Source: Pseudomonadota bacterium
Lineage (GTDB): Bacteria; Pseudomonadota; Gammaproteobacteria; Burkholderiales; Thiobacteraceae
Direction: 5' to 3'
Assembly (NCBI GenBank): GCA_021812385.1
Contig: JAKANO010000003.1
Location: forward strand, 62,001-126,000
DNA length: 64,000 bases
Part shown: positions 46,632 to 56,308 of the stretch, piece after piece
Layout of the letters: the number at the start of each line of letters is the position of its first letter
Position numbering within the stretch: the stretch's first letter is position 1
Position numbers and translations under genes: made by a program
Notes under the pieces: model-generated
What the model saw: the letters and a program-made list of their open reading frames with translations, nothing else
Told to the model about the DNA's origin: nothing
The model's database searches: none

Positions 46632-47628
46632 GGCGCGCCATTTCTTGCGCGGTTTGCAGAGCAACGCGGAGGCTGCCGCTGTCAATCTTCCCGGTGCCGG
46701 CCAAATCCAAGGCAGTGCCATGATCGACCGAAGTGCGGATGAAGGGTAAGCCCAGCGTGATGTTGACGCCGGTGCCGAAGCTGGCGAACTTGAGTACCGG
46801 CAAGCCTTGATCGTGGTACATCGCGAGCACGCAATCGGCGTGCTTTAGCCGCTCGGGATTGAATAATGTGTCGGCGGGCAACGGGCCTTGCAGATCCAAG
46901 CCCTCGCTTTTTAATTGCTGTATGACGGGTTCGATGATCTCGATTTCTTCACGCCCCAGATGGCCGGATTCGCCTGCATGCGGATTCAAGCCGGCGACCA
47001 AGATGCGCGGTCGGGCAATGCCAAAGTGCGTGCGCAAATCATGATCGATGATGCGCAGCGTGGATTCCAAGCTGGCGCGGGTGATGTATTGGGGAACATC
47101 GCGCAAGGCGTAGTGCGTGGTAGCCAGCGCGACACGCATGCCAGCGCCGGCGAGCATCATGACTACCTGGGGTGCGTGCGCGCGCTGTTGCAAATATTCG
47201 GTATGTCCGTGAAACGCAATCCCGGCGTCGTTGATCACGCCCTTATGCACGGGCGCGGTGACCAGGGCACTGAATTCTCCGCACAGGCATCCATCGGCGG
47301 CGCGATCCAGCATCGCCAGTACCGCGCGGGCATTAGCCGGATTCAGCTTGCCAGGTTCGCAATGCGCAGCGAGCGGGATCGATAAGACCGTGAGGTGATG
47401 CGCTGCGCGTGCGATGCTATGGTTGGGAAGATAATCTTCATAGGTGATGTTCAGCCCTAGCGCAGCCGCTCGCTGTTGTAACAAGGCTTTGTCGCCGAGC
47501 ACCACGATGTCAAAGTCTCGCGCATCGCTCGCCAACAGCAGGCATAAATCGGGACCGATGCCTGCGGGTTCGCCGCTCGTGAGGGCGATCGGAGCAGGGT
47601 TAGCGATCGTCTTGCTTGATCTCGACAT
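46615..47628 (-). CDS. pdxA: 4-hydroxythreonine-4-phosphate dehydrogenase
   Basis: PdxA is an NAD-dependent enzyme of pyridoxal phosphate synthesis. Its segments include IALTSGEPAGIGPDL, the metal-binding HGHTEYL, ALATTHYALRDVP, GLNPHAGESGHLGREE and MYHDQGLPVLKF. The ATG at 47628 gives 337 residues; the frame is open back to 47760 inside surA. It overlaps surA by 29 bases. Confidence 0.95.
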   Translation of the reverse strand: MSRSSKTIANPAPIALTSGEPAGIGPDLCLLLASDARDFDIVVLGDKALLQQRAAALGLNITYEDYLPNHSIARAAHHLTVLSIPLAAHCEPGKLNPANARAVLAMLDRAADGCLCGEFSALVTAPVHKGVINDAGIAFHGHTEYLQQRAHAPQVVMMLAGAGMRVALATTHYALRDVPQYITRASLESTLRIIDHDLRTHFGIARPRILVAGLNPHAGESGHLGREEIEIIEPVIQQLKSEGLDLQGPLPADTLFNPERLKHADCVLAMYHDQGLPVLKFASFGTGVNITLGLPFIRTSVDHGTALDLAGTGKIDSGSLRVALQTAQEMARHAHRA

Positions 47629-48907
47629 ACGCCCGGTCGCGCAACTGGCGCACGAATTCTTGATACGCTTCGTCGGCCTTGCGCTCGCGAATTTCCTGCC
47701 GCGCTCTGATTTTTTGCTTTTCTTTCGTGACGTCTTCTTTGCGGCGCTCCAGCACTTCAATCAAATGCCAGCCGAATTGGGTATGGACGGGTTGGCTCAC
47801 CACGTTGAGCGGCAAGGCATCCATCGCATGTTCGAACTCGGGCACGGTGTCGCCTGGCGACAGCCAACCCAGGTCACCGCCTTTTGCGGCAGATCCATCC
47901 TCAGAATGCAGGCGTGCGAGTTCCGCAAAATTTGCGCCATTGTCCAAGCGTTCCTTGAGTTCGATCAGGCGCCGCTTGGCATCCGCTTCCGAAACCACTT
48001 CATTGGTTTTGATTAAGATGTGCCGCGCGTGCGTTTGGGTGACCACCAACTGTGCATCGCGGCCGCGCTTGTCATTCAGCTTGAGCAGGTGAAAGCCATT
48101 CGGGCTGCGCAGGATCGGGCTGATTTCTCCCAATTGCATCTTGTTCAAGGCATCGGTAAAGAGTTGCGGCAAGCGGCTGGCCGGCCGCCAGCCCAGCGCC
48201 CCGCCTTGCAGCCCATCCGGCGCATCGGAAAAAGTGGCTGCAACCTGGCCGAAATTGGTGCCCTTTTGCAGTTCGGCGAGCGCTTGCTCGGCGATTTTTT
48301 TACGTTCCTGAATTTTTTCTGCATTCGCCTGTTCCGGCACTTGGATCAAGATGTGCGCCAAGTTGTATTCGGTTTCGTTGCCTGTTTGCGTTTGGTTAAC
48401 GAGGTAGTTCTCCAATTCGCTCTCGGTGACGACGACGCGGTTATCGGCTTCGCGTTCCTTCAGGCGTGACAAAATGATTTCGTTGCGGATGTTCTCGCGA
48501 AACTTGGTGAAGCTCACCCCGTCCTTTTCCAAGGCCTGGCGCAATTGATCTACGGTCATGTGATTGCCGTCGGCGATGCGCCCGATGGCTTGGTCGAGCG
48601 CGGTATCATCGACCCGAATGCCGGTTTCGCTGGCGAATTGCAATTGCACTTTTTCGTTGATCATGCGCTCCAGAATTTGTTTTTCCAAAACGTCTTGCGG
48701 CGGAAGCGGAATTTTCTGGCTGTCTAGCTGACGCCGCACCTGGAGGATGCGTTCATTCAATTCAGACAAGGTGATGACGTCGTTGTTGACCACGGCCACG
48801 ATGCGATCGATGAACTCTACGCGCGCGGGTTTGCGCTGCGCCCATGCGCTGGACGACAGCAGGAGGGCTAGCAGCAGGAGGATGAAACTATAGGTGCGAT
48901 ATGGCAT
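47600..48907 (-). CDS. surA: Periplasmic chaperone/peptidyl-prolyl isomerase SurA
   Basis: This 435-residue SurA helps fold outer-membrane proteins, including LptD encoded just upstream. It has a signal peptide (to about 23, WAQ), a SurA N domain (DRIVAVVNNDVITLSELNERI) and two parvulin domains. The first begins near YNLAHILIQVPE and the second near TQTHARHILIKTNE. It is separated from lptD by 3 bases. Confidence 0.95.
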   Translation of the reverse strand: MPYRTYSFILLLLALLLSSSAWAQRKPARVEFIDRIVAVVNNDVITLSELNERILQVRRQLDSQKIPLPPQDVLEKQILERMINEKVQLQFASETGIRVDDTALDQAIGRIADGNHMTVDQLRQALEKDGVSFTKFRENIRNEIILSRLKEREADNRVVVTESELENYLVNQTQTGNETEYNLAHILIQVPEQANAEKIQERKKIAEQALAELQKGTNFGQVAATFSDAPDGLQGGALGWRPASRLPQLFTDALNKMQLGEISPILRSPNGFHLLKLNDKRGRDAQLVVTQTHARHILIKTNEVVSEADAKRRLIELKERLDNGANFAELARLHSEDGSAAKGGDLGWLSPGDTVPEFEHAMDALPLNVVSQPVHTQFGWHLIEVLERRKEDVTKEKQKIRARQEIRERKADEAYQEFVRQLRDRAYVEIKQDDR

Positions 48908-48910
48908 GAA

Positions 48911-51595
48911 TTAGAATTCGTTCAAGTTGATTTCTTCGGGCTGCGGTTTGGTTTGGCTATAACCGCCGATATTTTGTTTGAGTGTATTGAACGGATTAGT
49001 TCCCAAGCTGGAAAGGCCGGACAGTTCAAGCTGCAAGAATAGGGCATTCGTTGATTGTTGCGTCGCGGTCTGAAAACGGTGCGCGACGACGCGGACCGCC
49101 CAGCAAGATTCCTTATATTCGAATCCAGCCAAGGACTCGACGCTCTTACGATCCTGAATCGAATAATTCCAGCGCCCCAGGGCTTGCCAGTGTTGGGCGA
49201 TTGGCCATTGCCCGGAAACATCCACCTGATGCAAGGAATCCCGCGTATAGCGGTAATTGAAATTCAACAGCTTGCCCGGCTCGGGGTTGTAACGCGTGCC
49301 GACATTGTATTTTTCGCTGCGCCCGATGTTGGGGTTGTATTGCAACGCTGCATCCGCTGACCACGCGGGCGAAATTTGTCCGCCGATGCTGGCCAGGAAA
49401 TCCGAGGTCTTATCCGTGGGTGCGGCCGTGGTCGGTGAGATCGTAACCTTGGGTGTGCTGAAGAAATAGCGCTGCGCCACGCTGGCGCGCAGCCGTTCCA
49501 GACCGGTGCCCGATTCAATGAAGCGTGAAGTCAAAGCGAACGTCGCCTGGTTCGCGTCCGAGATGCGATCGCCGCCGCTGAAGCGGTTCTCGGAGAAAAT
49601 CTGGGCAAAACTGAAATCGCTTTCGCCGCTATCGAATAGCGGAATTTGATTTTGATCTTTATACGGCACGTACAAATAATAAATACGGGGTTCCAAGGTT
49701 TGCGTCAGCGCTTGTCCAAACAAGCTGGATTCGCGTTCGAACGTGAGGCCGCTGTCCAGGCTGAAAATCGGCAAGGTGCGCGTGGTATTGGGCAAGTGCG
49801 CCGTGTTCTGGCTTTGATTCAGCGTATAGCGGGTGTAATGCAAACCGAATTTTGGCGTGATATAGCCATAGGCCTGGGTCAAGGGCACGCTGAACGACGG
49901 ATTGAGCGTGAAGCGCGAGCCCTGCACGCTGGTGGGGTGCGAGAATTGCACGTATTCGGTGTTGGCGAGCACATCGGCAAGGCCAAAGGCGTTCAGTTTT
50001 CTATAAGTCGCGGTTAATTGCGGCACCCGTTCGTACGGATTGGCAATGGGCGTGATCGGGTCTTGCAGAATTTGGAAACGCTGGAATAACAGGTTGGCAC
50101 TAAACGGGCCGTTGCCATAACTCAAGTTGGCCTGGTGCGGCAGTGTGGTGGTCGAGGTGGCCGCGATCAAGGTGCTTAAATCGCGGAAGTAATTGTCGTC
50201 CGACACTTCTTGATAATCGATATTGCCCGAGAATCCGCCGCCTAAGTTTTGCGCATGGTTGATGCGAAAAGATTTGCGCGTGGTTTTGGTGACATTGTCG
50301 GACAATGTTTCGGCATGAATTTCTCCTGCATAGGTCGGCTGTAAATACCTAAATTCGCCGCCGAACTGCAGGCCGCGTTTTGTCATGATGCGCGGCGTGA
50401 TCGTGGCATCGTAATTGGGGGCGATATTCCAGTAATACGGCGCAGCAAATTCGACGCCGCGCGTATTCGAAGTGCCAAAGGAAGGCGTCAGGAAACCCGA
50501 CTCGCGCTGATTGTTCAGCGAAAAATTGATGTAAGGCGTATACAGAATGGGTACGCCCTTAAACTCGATCCAAGCATTGTGCCCAGTTCCGGTATTGGTC
50601 GATCGGTCGAGTTCCAATTGACTGGCATGGATCCACCAAGCTTCCTGCCCTATGCCGCACGTAGAGTATTTGGCTTTTTCTAATTGATAACGATCTTCGC
50701 TCAAAAAGTTCAGTTTCTCGGCAACGCCTTGCCCCTGCGCCGCGCCGCCGATGGCGTAGGCGGGGGTATTCATGGAGCCGGTGCTATCCGACAACTTGTA
50801 ATGCAAGTCGGGGCCCTTGACCACGCCTGTATCGGATTGCACGCGCACGCTGCCTTTGGCATCCAGCGTTTCCTGGACTTCATCGTAGCGCAAGGTGTCT
50901 GCATTCACGCGCAAGCCGCGTTTGCGCAATTCGACATCCTCTTCGGCCTCGACATACGTGTCTGCTTTACCTTGCACGCGCATGGCGCTGATGAAGATCG
51001 GCGTTTTTTCATCCGGCTGCGACGGGTGCGGCGTCAGCGCGAGCGTGGGCTGTAACCGTAGCGGCATGCCGTTGATCTCCGCAGGCGGCAGGGCGGGCGG
51101 TTCCGCCGAAGTGACGGCGGCAGGCGGCGCTGCAAGCGGTTCTGTAGGCGGCTCGGGTTTTGCGGGCGCTTGCACAATGGGCGCCGGCTTGGCGCTGGGT
51201 TCGGGCGCAGTCAGTTTGCTTGGCTTAGGCGGCGCTTGGGTTTTTACCGGGGCTTTCACTGGGGGAATCGGCGGCGCGTACTGTTCCACAACAGTCGCGC
51301 TGGGTTCGATCGGGGCCGCGGCGGGTAAGGGTTTGACCGGACTTGGCGGCGGCGCTTGCAACTCGCTTGTCTGCGCAGCGGGTTGCGGCGTCGATTCCGT
51401 AACAGTGGGTGCGGATGGTTTTGGTGGCTTGGCGCTCTTGAATTCGGGAACGGGTTCTTCCAAGCCCGGCAAACCCAGCAGGCGCGGGTCAACCTTGAAT
51501 GGCGCCGTCGTGTCGGCTCGCGCGGGGTTAACCCATAGCGTACCCGCCGATAGAGAAAGAAAAGCTAATGCTGTGACGCGATACCGGGGTTTCAT
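48911..51595 (-). CDS. lptD: LPS assembly outer-membrane protein LptD with Pro/Ala-rich linker
   Basis: This 894-residue LptD inserts lipopolysaccharide into the outer leaflet together with LptE. The signal peptide is followed at about residues 51-172 by a strongly Pro/Ala-rich stretch. Next come the periplasmic OstA_N domain (about 198-300, VQGKADTYVEAEEDVELRK) and the beta barrel. Conserved cysteines are visible at YSTCGIG and KESCWAVRV. The ATG at 51595 (MKPRYRVTALAF) gives a normal signal peptide; the frame is open to 51682. The linker is unusual in length. Confidence 0.93.
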   Translation of the reverse strand: MKPRYRVTALAFLSLSAGTLWVNPARADTTAPFKVDPRLLGLPGLEEPVPEFKSAKPPKPSAPTVTESTPQPAAQTSELQAPPPSPVKPLPAAAPIEPSATVVEQYAPPIPPVKAPVKTQAPPKPSKLTAPEPSAKPAPIVQAPAKPEPPTEPLAAPPAAVTSAEPPALPPAEINGMPLRLQPTLALTPHPSQPDEKTPIFISAMRVQGKADTYVEAEEDVELRKRGLRVNADTLRYDEVQETLDAKGSVRVQSDTGVVKGPDLHYKLSDSTGSMNTPAYAIGGAAQGQGVAEKLNFLSEDRYQLEKAKYSTCGIGQEAWWIHASQLELDRSTNTGTGHNAWIEFKGVPILYTPYINFSLNNQRESGFLTPSFGTSNTRGVEFAAPYYWNIAPNYDATITPRIMTKRGLQFGGEFRYLQPTYAGEIHAETLSDNVTKTTRKSFRINHAQNLGGGFSGNIDYQEVSDDNYFRDLSTLIAATSTTTLPHQANLSYGNGPFSANLLFQRFQILQDPITPIANPYERVPQLTATYRKLNAFGLADVLANTEYVQFSHPTSVQGSRFTLNPSFSVPLTQAYGYITPKFGLHYTRYTLNQSQNTAHLPNTTRTLPIFSLDSGLTFERESSLFGQALTQTLEPRIYYLYVPYKDQNQIPLFDSGESDFSFAQIFSENRFSGGDRISDANQATFALTSRFIESGTGLERLRASVAQRYFFSTPKVTISPTTAAPTDKTSDFLASIGGQISPAWSADAALQYNPNIGRSEKYNVGTRYNPEPGKLLNFNYRYTRDSLHQVDVSGQWPIAQHWQALGRWNYSIQDRKSVESLAGFEYKESCWAVRVVAHRFQTATQQSTNALFLQLELSGLSSLGTNPFNTLKQNIGGYSQTKPQPEEINLNEF

Positions 51596-51666
51596 TATGG
51601 TTTTGCCGGACGGAAAGGGTGCTAAAATCGCATAAAAATGCAAATATTTCAATAAGGAAGCAAAAT

Positions 51667-52668
51667 TTGGAGCGGCTTGCACAAGTTCAAACCTGGCTGC
51701 AACAGGTAATATCAGGGCAATCCTTCGATTTGGCCCCAGCCTCGAGCGATGCCAGTTTTCGGCGATATTTCCGAGTCAGCCTCGCCCATCGCACCTTGAT
51801 TGTGATGGATGCACCGCCGCAGCATGAAAATTGCGCGCCGTTTGTGCATGTCGCGCAATTGTTCGGTGCGGCCGGGGTGCATGTGCCGGAAATCCTGGCG
51901 CAAGATTTGGCGCAGGGGTTTTTGTTGTTGTCCGACCTGGGGTCCGACACGTACCTGTCGCAACTCAAGGCCGACAGCCCCGGCACTGCCGACGCGCTGT
52001 ATCGCGATGCCAATGCTGCTCTGATTAAAATCCAACTGGCCAGCAAGCCCGATCAATTGCCGCCCTACGATGCGGCTTTGCTGATGCGCGAAATGCGCTT
52101 ATTCCCGGAATGGTATCTGGCAAAACATCTGCAAGTGCAGCTCACGCCCAGCCAAACGGCGGTATTGGAAAACGCATTGCAATTGATCCTGAACATGGTG
52201 CTGGCGCAGCCATCGGTGTATGTGCATCGCGATTACCATGCGCGCAACTTGATGGTGTCCGAGCCCAATCCCGGCGTACTGGATTTCCAGGATGCGGTGT
52301 ACGGCCCCATCACTTACGACTTGGCGTCCTTGTACAAAGACGCCTACATCGCCTGGGACGAAGAGCAAATCCTGGATTGGACCGTGCGCTACTGGGAAGC
52401 CGCCAAGCGTGCGCGCTTGCCGGTGGCGGAGGATTTCGGCGCGTTTTACCGCGATTTCGAATGGATGGGGATTCAGCGCCACATCAAAGTCCTGGGCATA
52501 TTCGCGCGCTTGTATCACCGCGATGGCAAGGACGGTTACCTCAAGGACATGCCGCTGGTGCTGCACTATTTGCGCAGCGCATGCGAACGCTATCGCGCCC
52601 TGGGACCGCTATTGGACTTGCTGGACGAATTGCACGACAGGGAGCAGCAAGTGGGGTATACATTTTGA
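51667..52668 (+). CDS. amgK: N-acetylmuramate/N-acetylglucosamine kinase AmgK
   Basis: This 333-residue APH-fold kinase phosphorylates the anomeric carbon of MurNAc/GlcNAc in the peptidoglycan recycling route that bypasses de novo UDP-MurNAc synthesis. It has the APH catalytic motif VHRDYHARNLM and the metal motif VLDFQDAVYGPITYDLASL. The start is TTG at 51667, with AAGGAAG seven bases upstream; an in-frame GTG at 51619 is less good. It is divergent from lptD and next to murU. Confidence 0.92.
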   Translation: MERLAQVQTWLQQVISGQSFDLAPASSDASFRRYFRVSLAHRTLIVMDAPPQHENCAPFVHVAQLFGAAGVHVPEILAQDLAQGFLLLSDLGSDTYLSQLKADSPGTADALYRDANAALIKIQLASKPDQLPPYDAALLMREMRLFPEWYLAKHLQVQLTPSQTAVLENALQLILNMVLAQPSVYVHRDYHARNLMVSEPNPGVLDFQDAVYGPITYDLASLYKDAYIAWDEEQILDWTVRYWEAAKRARLPVAEDFGAFYRDFEWMGIQRHIKVLGIFARLYHRDGKDGYLKDMPLVLHYLRSACERYRALGPLLDLLDELHDREQQVGYTF

Positions 52669-52682
52669 TGTTTGAACATCTC

Positions 52683-52761
52683 ACCGCAGAGGCGCGGAGG
52701 CGCGGAGTCTTTTTATATTTTCTCTGCTTATATTTTCTCTGCGCCTCCGCGTCTCTGCGGT
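52683..52761. repeat. Palindromic intergenic element (GCGCGGAG type)
   Basis: The left arm ACCGCAGAGGCGCGGAGG pairs with the right arm end CCTCCGCGTCTCTGCGGT around an AT-rich loop containing TATTTTCTCTGC twice. It fills the whole gap between amgK and murU. Confidence 0.88.
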
Positions 52762-52777
52762 TCAAGAAAATAGCTAC

Positions 52778-53476
52778 ATGAAAGCCATGATCCTAGCGGC
52801 TGGCCGCGGCGAGCGCATGCGCCCGCTGTCCGACACCACCCCGAAGCCCTTGTTGCAAGTCGGCGGCAAGGCGCTCATCGTGTGGCACATCGAGCATCTG
52901 GTGCGCGACGGCTTCACCGACATCATCATCAATCACGCACACTTGGGGCATATGATTGAAGCGGCTTTAGGCGACGGCAAACAATTCGGCGCGCAAATCC
53001 GCTATTCGCCCGAAGCCGAAGCGCTGGAAACCGCCGGCGGCATTGCCCAAGCGCTGCCGCTATTGGGCAAGGATCCGTTCCTGGTGGTGAACGGCGACAT
53101 TTACATCGAATACGATTTCAGCCGCGCGCGCGAAATCGGCATGGCGATGCGCGCCAACGCCGAGCTGTTCGCGGCCTACCTGGTGTTGGCGGATAATCCG
53201 CCGCAGCATGCGCAAGGCGATTTCGCCTTGGAGCACAGCAAAGTGAAGCTGGCCGGCAACCCCATGCTGACGTTTACCGGCGTCGCTGTGTATCAGCCGG
53301 ATAATTTTCGCGATATCCAAGTCGGCAGCAAGGCCAAGCTCGCGCCGCTGTTGAAAACCCTCATCGAATACGATCTGGTGCGCGGCGAACATCACCGGGG
53401 ACGCTGGGTCGATGTCGGTACACCGCAACGCTTGGCAGAGTTGGATCAAGCGCTGCTGCATTGCGCTGAAAAATGA
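52778..53476 (+). CDS. murU: N-acetylmuramate 1-phosphate uridylyltransferase MurU
   Basis: MurU makes UDP-MurNAc from MurNAc-1-phosphate and UTP, the step after AmgK. This 232-residue nucleotidyltransferase has the N-terminal ILAAGRGERMRPLSDTTPKPLL, the sugar-binding EALETAGGI and VNGDIYIEYDF. It is downstream of amgK on the same strand, the standard pairing. Confidence 0.94.
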   Translation: MKAMILAAGRGERMRPLSDTTPKPLLQVGGKALIVWHIEHLVRDGFTDIIINHAHLGHMIEAALGDGKQFGAQIRYSPEAEALETAGGIAQALPLLGKDPFLVVNGDIYIEYDFSRAREIGMAMRANAELFAAYLVLADNPPQHAQGDFALEHSKVKLAGNPMLTFTGVAVYQPDNFRDIQVGSKAKLAPLLKTLIEYDLVRGEHHRGRWVDVGTPQRLAELDQALLHCAEK

Positions 53477-53486
53477 ACCCGTTTTT

Positions 53487-53562
53487 CACCACGGAGTACA
53501 CAGAGGGCACGGAGTTCTTAAATATAAAGAAATACTCCGTGTCCTCTGTGTACTCCGTGGTG
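53487..53562. repeat. Palindromic intergenic element (CACGGAG type)
   Basis: The left arm CACCACGGAGTACACAGAGG pairs with a right arm ending CTCTGTGTACTCCGTGGTG around a loop of AT-rich sequence. It lies between murU and pepP. Confidence 0.9.
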
Positions 53563-53590
53563 ATAGTGTTTTTTTGAAGAGACTCGAATA

Positions 53591-54889
53591 ATGACCCCTT
53601 ACCGTGAACGCCGTGAAAAACTCGCGCAACAAATGGGCGCAGGCGTGGTGGTGGTGCCGACTGCGCAAGAGCAATTGCGCAATCGCGATTCGCACTATCC
53701 GTTTCGCCACGACAGCTATTTTTATTACCTGAGCGGATTTCCCGAGCCGGAAGCGGTGCTGGTGATGCTGGTGGGGGAAAACACCAAGACGATTTTATTC
53801 TGCCGCGAAAAAAATCTGGAGCGCGAAATTTGGGATGGCTATCGCTACGGCCCGGATGGCGCGCGCGAGGCGTTCGGTTTCGACGAGGCTTATCCCATCG
53901 ACGCCTTGGATCAAATGATGCCCAAGCTGCTGGCGGATCAGCCCAGTTTATTTTTCGATCTCGGCGCCGATGCGAGCTGGGATACGCGCGTGGTGGGCTG
54001 GTTGAACAGCGTGCGCAATGAGGCGCGCAACGGCGTCACCGCGCCCGGCGGCATTCGCGATGTGCGCGCGCTGCTGGATGAAATGCGCTTGATCAAAGAC
54101 GCGCACGAACTCGACATCATGCGCCGCGGCGGGCGGCTGTCCGGCGGCGCGCATCAGCGCGCCATGCAGGCCACGCAACCGGGGCGCTGGGAATATGAAA
54201 TCGAAGCCGAATTGCTGCACGAGTTTCGCCGCCATGGCGCGCAGTATCCGGCCTACACGCCGATCGTGGCCGGCGGCGCCAATGCTTGCGTATTGCATTA
54301 CGTCAGCAACAACGCGCAGCTCAAAGACGGCGACTTGTTGTTGATCGACGCCGGTTGCGAGCTCGATGGCTATGCCGCCGATATCACCCGCACCTTCCCG
54401 GTCAACGGCAAATTCAGCGCGGTGCAAAAGGATGTTTACGAACTGGTGCTCGCGGCCCAAGCCGCCGCCATGACCAAGGTGCAAGTCGGTTGCCATTGGA
54501 ACGAGCCGCATGAAGCCGCGCTGCAAGTGCTGGTGCAAGGCATGCTCGATTTCAAGCTGTGCGCGGGCAGCGTCGACAGCGTGATCGAGTCCGGCGACTA
54601 TCGGCGCTTCTACATGCACAAAACCGGCCACTGGTTGGGCATGGATGTGCACGATGCCGGCGAGTACAAGCGCGGCGGCGCCTGGCGTCAGCTTATGCCC
54701 GGCATGATGCTCACCGTGGAGCCGGGTTTTTACATCCGGCCGGACGAGAAAGTGCCGGAGCGCTTCTGGAATATCGGCATTCGCATTGAAGACGATGTGC
54801 TGGTGACCGACGGCGCCTGCGAAGTGCTGACAAACGCCGCGCCGCGTTCGGTGGCGGAGATTGAGTCGTGCATGAAAGCAAAGGCTTAA
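53591..54889 (+). CDS. pepP: Xaa-Pro aminopeptidase (AmpP)
   Basis: This 432-residue M24B peptidase removes N-terminal residues before proline. The dinuclear metal ligands are visible in IDAGCELDGYAADITRTFP (two Asp), HKTGHWLGMDVHD (His), LTVEPGFY (Glu) and GIRIEDDVLVT (Glu). The N-terminal creatinase-like domain contains FRHDSYFYYLSGFPEPEAV. It precedes ubiH, the pepP-ubiH order known in many proteobacteria. Confidence 0.95.
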   Translation: MTPYRERREKLAQQMGAGVVVVPTAQEQLRNRDSHYPFRHDSYFYYLSGFPEPEAVLVMLVGENTKTILFCREKNLEREIWDGYRYGPDGAREAFGFDEAYPIDALDQMMPKLLADQPSLFFDLGADASWDTRVVGWLNSVRNEARNGVTAPGGIRDVRALLDEMRLIKDAHELDIMRRGGRLSGGAHQRAMQATQPGRWEYEIEAELLHEFRRHGAQYPAYTPIVAGGANACVLHYVSNNAQLKDGDLLLIDAGCELDGYAADITRTFPVNGKFSAVQKDVYELVLAAQAAAMTKVQVGCHWNEPHEAALQVLVQGMLDFKLCAGSVDSVIESGDYRRFYMHKTGHWLGMDVHDAGEYKRGGAWRQLMPGMMLTVEPGFYIRPDEKVPERFWNIGIRIEDDVLVTDGACEVLTNAAPRSVAEIESCMKAKA

Positions 54890-55008
54890 CCACGGAGTAC
54901 ACAGAGTACACGGAGTAAAACACTAACTTGAAAAAGATTGTTGATCCGTGGCTACAGGTTTTCTCTGGTTTAAGGTTTTCCTCCGTGTACTCTGTGTACT
55001 CCGTGGTG
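54889..55008. repeat. Palindromic intergenic element (CACGGAG type, long loop)
   Basis: The left arm ACCACGGAGTACACAGAG begins at the pepP stop codon. The right arm ends TGTGTACTCCGTGGTG 10 bases before ubiH. The arms share the unit of the element at 53487, but the loop is longer (about 65 bases) and different. Confidence 0.9.
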
Positions 55009-55018
55009 AAAGATTTAT

Positions 55019-56206
55019 ATGAATGAAACAGCAAATACATTCGATGCCGACGTAATCATCGTCGGCGGCGGCCCGGTCGGCGCGGTGCTGGCTTTGGCGC
55101 TGGCCCAGGGCGCGCCGGCGACTTTGCGCGTGACGGTGCTGGAAGCGCAGGCGGATAGCGCACCGCGCAGCGAAACCCGCACCCTGGCTTTGGCGCACGG
55201 CAGCCGTTTGATTTTGGAGCGGGTCGGCATTTGGCAGCAGCTCAAAGCCGCGACGCCGATCACGCGCATTCACATCTCCCAGCGCGGCAGCTTCGGTCGC
55301 GCTCTGCTCAGCGCGGAGCAAGCCGGCTTGCCGGCTTTGGGTTACGTGATCTCCTACGCCGAACTGCAAAACGCCTTGCAGGCTGCGCTGCGCCAATGCG
55401 GCGCGCGCTATTTGACCGGCGCGCAAGTGTCGGCGCTGACGCCTGGTGCGGCGGCGGCGCAAGTGCAATTCACGCAGGCGGGGGAGGACAAAACGCTCGC
55501 CGCGCGCTTGGCGGTGCTGGCCGACGGCGGGCGCGGCTTGCAACAGATTCCCGGCATCGTGCGCGAGTCGCGCGACTATCGGCAATGCGCGGTGGTGTGC
55601 CAAGTCAGCACCGCCTTGCCGCATCAAAATTTAGCGTATGAGCGCTTTACCGAGGATGGCCCGGCGGCCCTGCTGCCGAGCGGCGCGGATTACGCGCTGG
55701 TGTGGACCGCCACGCCGCAGCGCGCGCAAGCATTACTCGCGTTGAGCGATGCGGAATTCCTGGCGCAACTGCATGCGCATTTCGGCGACCGCCAAGGCGA
55801 TTTTTTATCGGTCGGCAAGCGCAGCAGTTTTGCGCTCGGCTTGCAGCAAAGCAAACCCATCACCGGGCCGCGCTTGGCGTTGATCGGCAACGCCGCGCAA
55901 ATGCTGCACCCGGTCGCGGGTCAAGGTTTTAACATGGGACTGCGCGACGCTTGGGAGTTGGCGCAAGCGATATTGGCGTGTGCGCCGCAAGCCGTGGGCG
56001 AGCCCGCGATGTTGCGCGAGTATGCGGCAGGGCGGCGCATCGATACCCAAGGCGGCGTATTTTTCACCGACTTGCTGGTGCGCGGCTTTTCCAACGCGAT
56101 CCCCGGCCTGCGCCAATTGCGCGGCTTGGCCTTGAGCGCGCTGGATGCCCTGCCGCCGGCCAAATCGTTCGTGGTGAGGCGCATGATTTTCGGGGCGAAG
56201 GGGTAA
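55019..56206 (+). CDS. ubiH: Ubiquinone biosynthesis FAD monooxygenase UbiH
   Basis: This 395-residue UbiH/COQ6-family flavoprotein hydroxylates the ubiquinone ring. It has the N-terminal FAD motif IIVGGGPVGAVLALALA and the second FAD block LIGNAAQMLHPVAGQGFNMGLRDA. It is the first of two tandem paralogues. Which ring position each oxidises cannot be told from sequence alone. Confidence 0.92.
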   Translation: MNETANTFDADVIIVGGGPVGAVLALALAQGAPATLRVTVLEAQADSAPRSETRTLALAHGSRLILERVGIWQQLKAATPITRIHISQRGSFGRALLSAEQAGLPALGYVISYAELQNALQAALRQCGARYLTGAQVSALTPGAAAAQVQFTQAGEDKTLAARLAVLADGGRGLQQIPGIVRESRDYRQCAVVCQVSTALPHQNLAYERFTEDGPAALLPSGADYALVWTATPQRAQALLALSDAEFLAQLHAHFGDRQGDFLSVGKRSSFALGLQQSKPITGPRLALIGNAAQMLHPVAGQGFNMGLRDAWELAQAILACAPQAVGEPAMLREYAAGRRIDTQGGVFFTDLLVRGFSNAIPGLRQLRGLALSALDALPPAKSFVVRRMIFGAKG

Positions 56207-56219
56207 GATTAAAATCTTG

Positions 56220-56286
56220 CACCACGGAGGACACAGAGGAAAACCAAAAATACTATTACTCCGTGTCCTCTGTGTACTCCGTGGTG
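56220..56286. repeat. Palindromic intergenic element (CACGGAG type, short)
   Basis: CACCACGGAGGACACAGAGG pairs with a right arm ending CTCTGTGTACTCCGTGGTG. It separates the two ubi paralogues. It is the third element with nearly the same arm sequence within 3 kb. Confidence 0.9.
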
Positions 56287-56308
56287 AATGTTTTTTTTCA
56301 AGGTGAAC

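Noticed and set aside
46632..46721. N-terminal extension of RsmA
   Set aside because: Lies inside pdxA in another frame. The family start MHIARKRFGQNFL is at 46631.
53487..56286. CRISPR-like array suggested by recurrent CCACGGAGTACACAGAG sequences
   Set aside because: Repeats are arranged as palindrome arms in separate intergenic gaps with genes between them. There is no regular repeat-spacer pattern and no cas gene.
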